Positions 6,923 to 13,865 of a stretch of 14,547 bases of DNA are shown one piece after another. The notes beneath the pieces were generated by a model that saw nothing but the letters and a program-made list of their open reading frames with translations, made no database searches and was not told where the DNA came from. Within the stretch, counting starts at the first letter, position 1. Every line of letters starts with the position of its first letter. This DNA is from JAYUKV01 sp043764135. Lineage in GTDB: Bacteria; Patescibacteriota; JACMRA01. Location: contig JAYUKV010000057.1 in assembly GCA_043764135.1 (NCBI GenBank), forward strand, positions 1 to 14,547, in the 5' to 3' direction. Made by a program: the position numbers and the translations under genes.

Positions 6923-7889
6923 ACATATTAGTTAACCAGTATTTTGGTGTTAATGCGTAATCATAACCGCCAAGATATTTGAAGTCATCACCTGCGAATT
7001 GTCGTTTTAGAAAACTTGATTTTGACCATGGGTGTTTACCGTCATCTATTGGAGCAATACCCCAAAAATCATAGAATTTTATTCCCATTTCTATAGACTT
7101 AAGAATGATTTTATAATGTATCAATAAGTTATATTCCAAATCATTTTCAATTACTGCACCGTGATGGTTGCATAGATAGTTTTCGTTGATTATAAATGTT
7201 TGGTATGCAGAAAGCTTATTTTTATAAAAAAGTCTTGCTACTATTGTGGATTTTTTAGATGTGTAGTAGTCTGTTATTTCTTTGATAGAATCAAATGTTT
7301 GTTGTTCAGTGGATTGTTGTTCTGTAAGAGTTCTGCAATCTTCATCTAATGATTCTGATATTTCAACTTTAATATCTCCATTTGCTTCTAGCTCTAATAG
7401 ATTTGTAAGTTTTTCTTGAAGATATGGTGAAAATGTAGAGTAAAGAGTTTTTGCATCTTTATTCGATAGGTCGATAATTGAAGTGTTTGAAAACATATTT
7501 TCAAATGGAGTATAAATAAATCCATTTGTTTTAAACACAAGATCAATTTGTTCTAGTGGAGGAAAGAGTGTGTTTATTCTTATAAAATCACATTTATTTT
7601 GTTTTGCTTTATTTTTTAACAGATCAATATATTGTCGAATAGTTATAGAATTAAAATCAGGTACGATAGGTCCATGTAGAACTTGAATTGCTTTACCTCT
7701 TTTTGCATCTACAATACTGAATATACACGCGCTTATTAAAGCTCCATTTCTCAACTCGCCGATCAATTCTACCTTTTCTCCTTTGTTGATAAGGTAGTAA
7801 TAATAAGTAGCGGTTTGAAGCCAAGTCTTGGGGCTATAAGTTTTATTAAATTGATTCAGCAGTTCTATGTCTTGAATGTTTTGTATCAT
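6888..7889 (-). CDS. FemA/FemB-family peptidoglycan aminoacyltransferase
   Basis: Member of the FemABX group (double GNAT fold), which attaches amino acids from aminoacyl-tRNA to the stem peptide of lipid-linked peptidoglycan precursors at the inner face of the membrane. It has 333 residues. Typical features are WLQTATYY near the N-terminus (about 23-30), a GPIVPD turn (73-78), two acetyltransferase-like halves separated by a helical insert (about 150-215), and the family C-terminal block YDFWGIAP (273-280), then W-S-K-S-S-F-L-K-R-Q-F-A-G and YLGGYDYALTP. The amino acid transferred is not predictable. The gene has its own promoter and overlaps the isomerase gene by 35 bases. Presence of this gene argues for cross-linked peptidoglycan with amino-acid branches, or a related modification. 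Confidence 0.88.
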   Translation of the reverse strand: MIQNIQDIELLNQFNKTYSPKTWLQTATYYYYLINKGEKVELIGELRNGALISACIFSIVDAKRGKAIQVLHGPIVPDFNSITIRQYIDLLKNKAKQNKCDFIRINTLFPPLEQIDLVFKTNGFIYTPFENMFSNTSIIDLSNKDAKTLYSTFSPYLQEKLTNLLELEANGDIKVEISESLDEDCRTLTEQQSTEQQTFDSIKEITDYYTSKKSTIVARLFYKNKLSAYQTFIINENYLCNHHGAVIENDLEYNLLIHYKIILKSIEMGIKFYDFWGIAPIDDGKHPWSKSSFLKRQFAGDDFKYLGGYDYALTPKYWLTNMYEKYQKIKRGH

Positions 7890-7899
7890 TTACAATCTA

Positions 7900-7927
7900 A
7901 AATTATTGACTTATTTGTAATTGTCAA
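7900..7927 (-). promoter_or_regulatory. Promoter of the femAB-pgi-unknown operon
   Basis: Read on the minus strand, TTGACA (7927-7922), a 16-base spacer and TAATTT (7905-7900) lie just upstream of the ATG at 7889. The predicted transcript start is about 3-5 bases before the start codon, giving an almost leaderless mRNA like that of trxB. The 81-base gap to the glycosyltransferase gene upstream would otherwise be unexplained. Confidence 0.55.
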
Positions 7928-7970
7928 AAAATCATCAATGTAAGATTTATTTTAACATTTTTTATTCTTA

Positions 7971-8960
7971 TTAATGCGCAAACAACTTCAAAAATCTACT
8001 ACTATTAATTGAATTAAAATGTTGAAAATTAAAACTAGATTTTGAATCCAAATTAGCAACAATTAGATTGGCTAGTTTTTCTGGATTGTCTGATGATGGT
8101 ATTACATTAGGGAATATGTTTGAGTAATTAGTTGATACTACTTGTATTCCATAAGATAAAGCTTCAAGCATCTTGATCTGAATTCCTGAGCCGTGAATTG
8201 TGGGATTTATGTAGAGTTTATTAGTGTTGTAAAGATTTATTAACTCATCTCTTGTTACAAAACTTAAGAATTTAATATTTTTATATTCTTTGGATATTCT
8301 ATCAAAATCGCCTTTTCCACTAATCGATATCCTAATATCTGTAGGTAGTAAAGGATAGACCTCTTCAAGAAACCATCTTAAAGATTCTTTGTTATATTCT
8401 GCTTCGAAATTTGTAGTAATTAAAATTGTTTTAGGAATTCGATCATGTTTTTTTACTTGGTTGTGATTAATGAAAGGAGTGATTATTTCATCGTCTTTTC
8501 TCACCAATCCAAGGGATTTGAAATATATAAAATCATTATTACTCAAAAACAAATTAATATCTGCTAATTTGCACATTTTTTCCTCAAGATTATTTATGTT
8601 AAGTCCTGTATTACGAGATTTTTGATATTGTGAATTATTAACTAAATATATTTTTTTTATACTTTTAAACTTGGATATATATTGTACTTGTTCTGGAGAG
8701 TTAAAGACAACATACTGGAATTCTTTATAGTTAATAGGTAGTGAGTGTGGAAGGCTTAATCTATCCCAAATATCAAAACTAGATTTTATATTAATTACTT
8801 CTATATCAAGTTCAGTAGTATAGGCAAATGAAGTATAAAAGTTTATTAATGTGACTTTGTTCTCAAGTGATAGAATTTTTAATTGTTCATAAGTTACAAT
8901 TGAATATCCACTGTGAAGTTCGGAACTCAAATTATTTGAGAAGTAAAGTATTGATTTCAT
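7971..8960 (-). CDS. GT-B glycosyltransferase, group 1 type
   Basis: Predicted cytoplasmic or membrane-associated glycosyltransferase of 329 residues that moves a sugar from a nucleotide donor to an envelope or glycolipid acceptor. The N-terminal domain (about 1-165) starts with a KSILYFSN strand and a SGYS loop. The C-terminal domain (about 175-329) carries a KTILITTNF strand, SGKGDF, and the donor-binding signature NPTIHGSGIQIKMLEAL (252-268) with Glu266, followed by SYGIQVVST. The family is usually 350-400 residues, so this one is compact. No membrane segment is visible. It is the first gene on this strand here and may be co-transcribed with the femAB operon 81 bases downstream, although that operon has its own promoter. 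Its own promoter is unclear; TATAAC (8949-8944) is a possible -10. Donor and acceptor are unknown. Confidence 0.85.
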   Translation of the reverse strand: MKSILYFSNNLSSELHSGYSIVTYEQLKILSLENKVTLINFYTSFAYTTELDIEVINIKSSFDIWDRLSLPHSLPINYKEFQYVVFNSPEQVQYISKFKSIKKIYLVNNSQYQKSRNTGLNINNLEEKMCKLADINLFLSNNDFIYFKSLGLVRKDDEIITPFINHNQVKKHDRIPKTILITTNFEAEYNKESLRWFLEEVYPLLPTDIRISISGKGDFDRISKEYKNIKFLSFVTRDELINLYNTNKLYINPTIHGSGIQIKMLEALSYGIQVVSTNYSNIFPNVIPSSDNPEKLANLIVANLDSKSSFNFQHFNSINSSRFLKLFAH

Positions 8961-9017
8961 ATAGTTATAATGAAAAAATATTACTTTTTTGTCATTTTAG
9001 TTTGGTTTTTTGGTATT

Positions 9018-9060
9018 AAAAATAAATAAATGAGCCCTCTAATATAATATTAAAGGGCTC
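9018..9060 (-). terminator. Terminator of the interrupted HTH gene
   Basis: GAGCCCT (9032-9038) pairs with AGGGCTC (9054-9060), with further pairing of TAAT with ATTA inside. On the minus strand the hairpin is followed by a T-rich tail (TTTATTTATTTTTAA). It lies about 85 bases after the HTH gene stop. It may also insulate the glycosyltransferase gene from readthrough. Confidence 0.65.
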
Positions 9061-9144
9061 TATTCTAAAACATTAACACAAGCTTATCTAGCTAGGAAAA
9101 TGTAAGAATTATGAGGAAAAAAAGTTAGTTGTTGAGAAAAGAAA

Positions 9145-9390
9145 TTATTCGAAAATACCTTCTTCTTCCATAATATCGGTCAATTCGTCAAGGGCGATGC
9201 GTCTTGCTTCGTCTCGGACTTGATTATATGCTCAAACCTCACCAGCACCAAAGAGATATGTACCTCTTGAGCTGATATCAGTTAATGCACCTTGTTCGAC
9301 TAGTAGTTTGATGTAAGGTTTACTTACGTTAAGAAAATCTGCAGAAGTCTGGAGGTTTATTTGAGAAGTTAGCTTTGGCTGATTTTTCAT
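9145..9390 (-). pseudogene. Excisionase/antitoxin-like HTH protein with in-frame TGA
   Basis: Reading from the ATG at 9390 gives an 81-codon frame with a single TGA at codon 53 (9234-9232) and a TAA at 9147-9145. Residues 10-38 look like a MerR/excisionase-type DNA-binding helix-turn-helix (TSADFLNVSKPYIKLLVEQG). After the TGA the same frame continues with AYNQVRDEARRIALDELTD, which resembles the conserved tail of small excisionase-fold antitoxins that pair with PIN-domain toxins (typically an AY, then RD, RR, and ALDEL spacing). No indel is needed, so only the TGA breaks the gene. Possible readings are a recent nonsense mutation (TTA or TGG to TGA), readthrough, or a functional truncated 52-aa binder. 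No toxin gene follows; a terminator does. The second half is visibly richer in GC than its surroundings, suggesting transfer. Confidence 0.7.
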
Positions 9391-9425
9391 GGTTCACATT
9401 CCGTAAAGTTACATTTCTAATCTAG

Positions 9426-9454
9426 AACTTATCATAAAAATTACACTTAGTCAA
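9426..9454 (-). promoter_or_regulatory. Possible promoter of the HTH gene
   Basis: On the minus strand, TTGACT (9454-9449) and TAAGTT (9431-9426) are spaced by 17 bases, with the ATG at 9390. The -10 is a weak match. It is divergent from the promoter of the four-cysteine protein gene. Confidence 0.35.
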
Positions 9455-9465
9455 AGCTTAGCAAT

Positions 9466-9487
9466 CTACATATAAAGTTTAATGTAG
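9466..9487. promoter_or_regulatory. Operator-like inverted repeat in the divergent promoter region
   Basis: CTACAT (9466-9471) and ATGTAG (9482-9487) form a perfect 6-base inverted repeat with a 10-base spacer, one base upstream of the -35 of the gene at 9537. Half-sites about 16 bases apart suit a dimeric repressor. The HTH protein encoded next to it is the obvious candidate binder, but this is inference. Confidence 0.35.
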
Positions 9488-9488
9488 T

Positions 9489-9517
9489 TTGACATTAACA
9501 ATAAGTAAAACAAATAT
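9489..9517 (+). promoter_or_regulatory. Promoter of the four-cysteine membrane protein
   Basis: A perfect TTGACA (9489-9494), a 17-base spacer and AAATAT (9512-9517) precede the ATG at 9537, with a short leader of about 13 bases. No ribosome binding site is visible. Confidence 0.5.
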
Positions 9518-9536
9518 TTTTTCGTAATTTAATTAT

Positions 9537-10274
9537 ATGGTAAATACTAAAAAACAAAACCTTTTAAAACTAAAATTATCTATTATTCCACTTTTGATTT
9601 TGTTATTGACTGGTGTAATCTTTTTGGTTCCATTTTTTGGACCAATAAAATTTAAAGTCCTAGAAAGTTTTCACAAGCTTGTAAATGGTTCAAATTCTAA
9701 GAATTTTTCAGATATAAATGATCTATCATTGCCTAATACTAAGAATGTTGCTATGAGTAATATTTGTAATTTAGGGGTAAAATTTAATATATCTACATTT
9801 AAAGATCCAGTTGTGACAGATAGAATTGAAGAGGGATCTAACAATACTCAAATAACTCTATATTCAAAAGATCAAAAAGAAGATTCAATCTCAATAATTT
9901 GTTTAAAATACGCACAATTCTCAGCTCAATTAAAAAATCTTGTTGAAACATCTTGGGTTGATAATCCTGAATCTGAAAAACGCTATGGAATGACTCTAAA
10001 TCAAATAAAAGACTTAGACTCTTTAGAGTTTTACAAGAAATATACCTTAATATCAAATAGTAATTGTAAAGAAAAAGATGGCTTTGGAAAGCTTCCTTTT
10101 GTATCAGCATCTCAAACAAGAAACTATCAAGATAAATATATAGAGTGTGATCTCTCCAACACTGAATTGAAAACCACTGATTACTTTTTCCTACCAATAA
10201 ATAAAGAAAAAACTTTATTACTTGTAAGATTTATTCCTAAGTCACAATTATCAGATAAAATATTGGTCTATTAA
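9537..10274 (+). CDS. Membrane-anchored four-cysteine protein, function unknown
   Basis: I do not recognise the family. The 245-residue protein has a basic N-terminus (KKQNLLKLK), one strongly hydrophobic segment at about 14-34 and then a polar region, so it is probably anchored in the membrane with the rest outside, or exported. There is no lipobox. The outer part contains exactly four cysteines (77, 122, 177, 204), compatible with two disulfide bonds outside the cell. It looks like alternating strands with some helix, and ends with FFLPINKEKTLLLVRFIPKS. It is alone on its transcript. The stop codon lies inside the loop and stem of a hairpin, which may double as terminator. It is divergent from the interrupted HTH gene and shares a regulatory region with it. 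Confidence 0.75.
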   Translation: MVNTKKQNLLKLKLSIIPLLILLLTGVIFLVPFFGPIKFKVLESFHKLVNGSNSKNFSDINDLSLPNTKNVAMSNICNLGVKFNISTFKDPVVTDRIEEGSNNTQITLYSKDQKEDSISIICLKYAQFSAQLKNLVETSWVDNPESEKRYGMTLNQIKDLDSLEFYKKYTLISNSNCKEKDGFGKLPFVSASQTRNYQDKYIECDLSNTELKTTDYFFLPINKEKTLLLVRFIPKSQLSDKILVY

Positions 10275-10281
10275 GACCAAT
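10262..10281 (+). terminator. Hairpin over the stop codon
   Basis: ATTGGTCT (10262-10269) pairs perfectly with AGACCAAT (10274-10281) around the loop ATTA. The stop codon TAA is at 10272-10274. Only TTATAAAAAT follows, so as a terminator it is weak. It could instead protect the 3' end. Confidence 0.45.
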
Positions 10282-10585
10282 TTATAAAAATAATTAATAA
10301 AATTTAAACTTATTAATTGACAAAAAAGTAAAAGTTATAAATAAAATAACATATTACCTTTTTGTTTTTCAAACTGGTAGTATGCTTAATTAATCGAGTG
10401 CTACACTACTTAATTTTTAGTACGTCACTAGATAATAGACAGTTGAGCAGAAATATTACTCGGTTTAAACCGCAGTAAAAAAATTCAATTCGTCAAAATT
10501 ATGAAGCGTAGTGTAAGTGGTGATCTCTTTTAGCTTTAAGCTGTTTATACCTTGATCTGTTCTTACGCACATACGGTACCCTCAA
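10282..10585 (+). other. 304-base spacer/leader with palindrome, no clear gene
   Basis: This stretch precedes the small lysine-rich protein gene. A TTGACA at 10318-10323 with AT-rich -10 candidates after it (for example AATAAA at spacing 17) could start a transcript with a leader of more than 230 bases. Inside lies a near-perfect palindrome: CGGTTTAAACCG (10461-10472), extended by TTACT on the left and AGTAA on the right with one extra C. A second weak pairing joins GTGTAAG (about 10511-10517) with CTTACGCAC (10562-10570). From about 10380 on it is less AT-rich than other spacers here. A structured leader RNA, a small RNA or a protein-binding site are all possible. I find no tRNA, tmRNA or RNase P signature. 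Confidence 0.4.
10499..10585 (-). CDS. Possible 28-codon basic micro-ORF, antisense to the leader
   Basis: On the minus strand a TTG at 10585 (or GTG at 10570) opens a frame ending in TAA at 10501-10499. It encodes a strongly basic peptide containing RKNRSRYKQLKAKRDHHLHY. The composition is like that of tiny ribosome-associated or RNA-binding peptides and unlike random AT-rich translation. There is no ATG and no ribosome binding site, and it abuts the divergent ATG at 10586. It may be chance. Confidence 0.2.
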   Translation of the reverse strand: MRVPYVRKNRSRYKQLKAKRDHHLHYAS

Positions 10586-10762
10586 ATGTCCAAAAAAAAG
10601 AACAAAATACAATCCCCTCAAGTTCTAAAAATCAGTTCAAAAGTTAAGACAATTCAAAAACTTAGCAAAACTGAAATTGACAAGCTTATCTTGCGTCTTT
10701 CAATTGCAGATTCTACGCTGTATTCATACTTGAATACTAGCGAATCTACACAACATAATTGA
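10586..10762 (+). CDS. Small lysine-rich protein (58 aa)
   Basis: An ATG at 10586 opens 58 codons ending in TGA at 10760-10762; a second in-frame stop (TAA) follows two codons later. The N-terminal half is very basic (SKKKNKIQ, then more Lys/Ser). Residues about 20-50 form a likely amphipathic helical region (KLSKTEIDKLILRLSIADS) that could be a small nucleic-acid-binding or regulatory domain. No family is recognised. Support comes from position: it is followed within 25 bases by a good terminator and preceded by a long leader. If real, it is the only gene in the window whose complete frame ends in TGA. There is no ribosome binding site. Confidence 0.45.
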   Translation: MSKKKNKIQSPQVLKISSKVKTIQKLSKTEIDKLILRLSIADSTLYSYLNTSESTQHN

Positions 10763-10783
10763 ATAGAATAAGTCCAAGAAACA

Positions 10784-10809
10784 ATAAAACCCCCTTTGGG
10801 GTTTATTTT
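10784..10809. terminator. Bidirectional terminator between convergent genes
   Basis: AAACCCC (10787-10793) pairs with GGGGTTT (10798-10804) around a short C-T loop. T-rich tails lie on both sides (ATTTTA on plus, TATTGTTTCTT on minus). It directly abuts the stop codon of the penicillin-binding protein (10810-10808) and serves the small lysine-rich gene on the other strand. Confidence 0.85.
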
Positions 10810-13135
10810 AATATGTTCCTTTTAATTGTGAGAAAACAGATTTTTGTTTGACTGTTAACAATTGCCCTCTGAATTCTGAAAGTCCATTTGATGTAAATAG
10901 TTGACCTGGTTTATCTTCGTGCAATTCATACATGTAGGGCATCATTGCAGGTTTGGCAAGGTTACCACCTGAATCAACACCTCCTCTAAGATAATCCCAG
11001 CCACCTGACGCTTTTACGTTGGTATTTCCGATCCACATAAGTGATGTATATTTTGGAGACCAGCTTATAACTGAAAGCTCAGCCTCTCTTTCTTCCTTAC
11101 CGTCCTTTGATCTTGTTGCTGTTCCTGTTTTGGCAGAAAAATTCCAACCTTCAGGTACTCTTGACCCTCTAAGTAATGAATTATTATCTTGAACATTTAA
11201 GATTTTAGATATTTGATTTGCTACCCCTTCTTCAATTGCTTTATCATTGTTCTTGTATGGCGCTTTATCTCCTAGAGCCATTCTTTCTTTGTATATATCT
11301 CTATCTTGATATTTTATAGATACAAATGGAGTTGCTGTTCTAAGCTTACCAGCTTGGGCGATTGTGTTAGCCCCTGTTGCGTGGCTTAATAAGTTTACAT
11401 CTTCTGTACCGATAGCCATTGGTGAAGGGTTTGCTGTATAGTCACCTTCTGTCATTGATTTTTTGGATCTAGCAAAAGTCAGCCCCATCGAACTTCCATA
11501 ATCATATAGCCCATCTACAGAATTCATTCCCTGATCATAACTACTAAAATTAGGATTAAGACCGTTACCACCAATCCATAAAGCCTTAGCTGCACCTATG
11601 TTGTAAGACTGAGCTAATGATCTTTGAACTGTATCTGTACCTGCGTAAGTTTTGATAAAGTTTGTCATTGCGTTGTCTCTTCCTCCAAACTTGTATGGGG
11701 CGTTTGATAATCTTGTTAAAGGATTGATTCCAGCACTTAATGCATATGAATAATCATATATCTTAAATGTTGATCCTACAGTATGAAAAGTTGAGTAGTT
11801 ATTATCGAATGGAGAGTATCCTCCGATCTGATTGTTTTCACCACCGATCAATCTATCAGTAAAGTCTCTGCTACCGACCATGCTCACAATACCCCCTGTT
11901 GGTCCATCTAGCGTTACTCCCGCATAATTATTTCCACCAACACCATATACATTAGCTTTTTCAAGATTTCTTTCTAATTTTTCTTGGATTCCTGGGTCGA
12001 TTGTAGTCTGGATTACATATCCACCAGTTTTTAGTTCTTTAATAGTTTTATCGTAGACTAGTGTTCCATAAAGTGCCAATTTCTCGATTCTTTGATTGTC
12101 TTTGTCTTCGTCTGTGATATTATTAGGAGCTATTTTTTCTCCCTTAGCGGTAAGGAATTTATAGGCAATTTCCTGAATTACAAAATCAACAAAGTGTGGA
12201 TATTTTTTGAATGTCTCCTCAGATTCAACTTTTATTTCTTCAGTCTTATAAATTGCTAATTGTTCTTGAGAGATAAATGATTTTGATGAAGGTTTAATAT
12301 TTTTTTTGGAATCAGCTAAATTTTCTAAGCATGTGTCTTTACGTGATAAATAATATTTATAATCTGATGAATTAGGATCACTAAGATTAGTATTTCTGTT
12401 AGGTGGTATTTGTGGAAGTCCTGCCAAGAAACAAGCTTGAGGTAAAGTAACGTCTTTTATATCCTTTTTAAAATATGTTTTAGAGGCTTTTTGCACACCG
12501 TGAGCATTTAAACCAAACCCAACAGTATTCAAATACAAATTAAGCACTTGATCATGTGTAACATCCTCAGAAATACCCAGTTTGTAAGATGATATTATTT
12601 CTTGTATTTTACGATCTATTGTTTGTTCATCGTTAAGTGTCTTATTCTTTACAAGTTGTTGATAAATTCCTGAAGCTCCTCTACAGTTAGATCCACCAGT
12701 AGTTATACATTCCACTCCAGCTCCTACTATATTAGATAGGGGAACACCATTTTCATTATAGTAGAATTGATAATCTTCAAGTGCAAGAATTGCGTATTGC
12801 ATAGACAAAGGTATATAATTCTTGTTTACTGGTTTGTCTGTCAAATTCTCCATTGGTTCTATTACTTCACGATTTTCTTTATCGAACATTTCATATAATA
12901 GTGAACCATCAGATGCTAAGATCTTAGTAGATTCCGATGATTTGGTTGAGAGAATTTTTTCTGAGTCTGGTGATAATTCCCATTGATAAGAGACCCATGA
13001 GCCAATAAAAGTAAGAGATGAAACAACAACAGCACAAATCGTAAAAAATGTGAACATTGCAATACCAAATGAATAAAAAGAATTAGCCTCAGTTGATCTT
13101 TTTAGTTGATGGATTGATGGTAAGAATTGCGCCAT
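10808..13135 (-). CDS. Class A penicillin-binding protein (transglycosylase/transpeptidase)
   Basis: Bifunctional peptidoglycan synthase of 775 residues anchored by one membrane segment (about 21-47) with the catalytic domains outside. The GT51 region (about 75-245) has the first catalytic Glu in LALEDYQF (Glu120), QQLVKN (159-164), RKIQEI and YLNTVGFG. However, ILE-x-YLN reads VLNLYLN, so the usual second Glu is Asn199. The usual His of EDxxFxxHxG is also absent, and a Cys-bounded insert (Cys143-Cys151) precedes GASGIYQQ. The transpeptidase region (about 400-735) has Ser455-Thr-Phe-Lys458, Ser510-Tyr-Asn512 and Lys669-Thr-Gly671, so it should be active. A likely linker domain lies at about 250-395. 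The gene stands alone: a promoter about 50 bases upstream and a terminator at its stop. The transglycosylase may be weak. Confidence 0.93.
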   Translation of the reverse strand: MAQFLPSIHQLKRSTEANSFYSFGIAMFTFFTICAVVVSSLTFIGSWVSYQWELSPDSEKILSTKSSESTKILASDGSLLYEMFDKENREVIEPMENLTDKPVNKNYIPLSMQYAILALEDYQFYYNENGVPLSNIVGAGVECITTGGSNCRGASGIYQQLVKNKTLNDEQTIDRKIQEIISSYKLGISEDVTHDQVLNLYLNTVGFGLNAHGVQKASKTYFKKDIKDVTLPQACFLAGLPQIPPNRNTNLSDPNSSDYKYYLSRKDTCLENLADSKKNIKPSSKSFISQEQLAIYKTEEIKVESEETFKKYPHFVDFVIQEIAYKFLTAKGEKIAPNNITDEDKDNQRIEKLALYGTLVYDKTIKELKTGGYVIQTTIDPGIQEKLERNLEKANVYGVGGNNYAGVTLDGPTGGIVSMVGSRDFTDRLIGGENNQIGGYSPFDNNYSTFHTVGSTFKIYDYSYALSAGINPLTRLSNAPYKFGGRDNAMTNFIKTYAGTDTVQRSLAQSYNIGAAKALWIGGNGLNPNFSSYDQGMNSVDGLYDYGSSMGLTFARSKKSMTEGDYTANPSPMAIGTEDVNLLSHATGANTIAQAGKLRTATPFVSIKYQDRDIYKERMALGDKAPYKNNDKAIEEGVANQISKILNVQDNNSLLRGSRVPEGWNFSAKTGTATRSKDGKEEREAELSVISWSPKYTSLMWIGNTNVKASGGWDYLRGGVDSGGNLAKPAMMPYMYELHEDKPGQLFTSNGLSEFRGQLLTVKQKSVFSQLKGTY

Positions 13136-13170
13136 AGAATAATGATATATATGTTAGTAAGATTGATTTA

Positions 13171-13214
13171 TTAAATTACCATTATTATTTACTTAAAGTA
13201 TTTGTTAAGTCAAG
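13171..13214 (-). promoter_or_regulatory. Probable promoter of the penicillin-binding protein gene
   Basis: On the minus strand TTGACT (about 13212-13207) is followed after 16 bases by TAAATA, giving a leader of roughly 45-50 bases before the ATG at 13135. No strong ribosome binding site is seen. Confidence 0.4.
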
Positions 13215-13268
13215 TAAGCCACTAACCAGAATATGCTTAGTGTTAATAAAGTATTTATTTTTAATTTT

Positions 13269-13496
13269 TTATTTCTTTTTTTTTGGAATAGGAAAAACAC
13301 CTTTTTCCTTAAATGTTTTAACAATAGCCATCGAATGACCATGTCCTAACTGATAATCTTTCTTGAGCCAAGAAATTATTTCACTTGCTTTTGTTGTGGG
13401 GTTGATAATTCCTTTTTCTAATGCAATATTTGCAAAATCTTCTGGTGCAAGCCCTGTTTTTGCTTTGATGTTATCAATATAAGCTTGAAATGACAT
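13269..13496 (-). CDS. DUF4287-family small protein
   Basis: A 75-residue protein starting MSFQAYIDNIKAKTG, which matches the usual N-terminus of the DUF4287 family. It continues with PEDFANIALEKGI, SEIISWLKKDYQLGHGHSMAI and a Lys-rich tail. The GHGH motif and the SEIISWLK helix are the family hallmarks as I know them. The frame runs 14 codons further up to an ATG at 13538, but those residues are hydrophobic and not family-like, so the ATG at 13496 is chosen. The molecular role of the family is not well defined. Family members often occur in fusions with, or beside, proteins of the SRPBCC/AHSA type; none is seen here. The protein is cytoplasmic and the gene ends about 130 bases before the penicillin-binding protein start. 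Confidence 0.85.
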   Translation of the reverse strand: MSFQAYIDNIKAKTGLAPEDFANIALEKGIINPTTKASEIISWLKKDYQLGHGHSMAIVKTFKEKGVFPIPKKKK

Positions 13497-13837
13497 AAAT
13501 AATAGTAACATATTATTTAAAACAATATGTTTAGTCAAAAAATAAAAGGTTTTTTTTCATTGAATAGCATCTGGGTAGATTTCCTTTTATCCTTTATTTT
13601 AAGGGTAAAAATAGTGCAGGTAGATAATAGGGTAGATTTTAAGCTATACTTTATGTGCCCAAAATATCGTTCAAAACTTTATAAGTTTATTTATCTAACC
13701 AGTACCTATATTATATATATAAATAAGATTAAATAAAGGATAAATAGGGTAGATTTAGGGTAGATAAAGTAGATTTTTATTTTTTGTGCAATAAGTACTG
13801 ACATGCTGTTTATCCCTTTAAAATACACAAAAAGCTC

Positions 13838-13865
13838 TTGACATGGGCTGTTTTTGTGGTAAATT
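13838..13865 (+). promoter_or_regulatory. Extended -10 promoter of the two-TM protein gene
   Basis: A perfect TTGACA (13838-13843) and TAAATT (13860-13865) are separated by 16 bases, with TG one base before the -10. The predicted start is near 13872, at the last GGGTAAAT repeat. Confidence 0.6.

Noticed and set aside
9838..10197. 119-codon minus-strand frame opposite the four-cysteine protein
   Set aside because: The plus frame has a promoter, a membrane segment and a terminator-like hairpin; the minus frame has none of these.
13527..13736. 69-codon plus-strand frame
   Set aside because: Aromatic/Ile-rich translation across the GGGTAGAT repeats, no ribosome binding site, and it overlaps the repeat structure.
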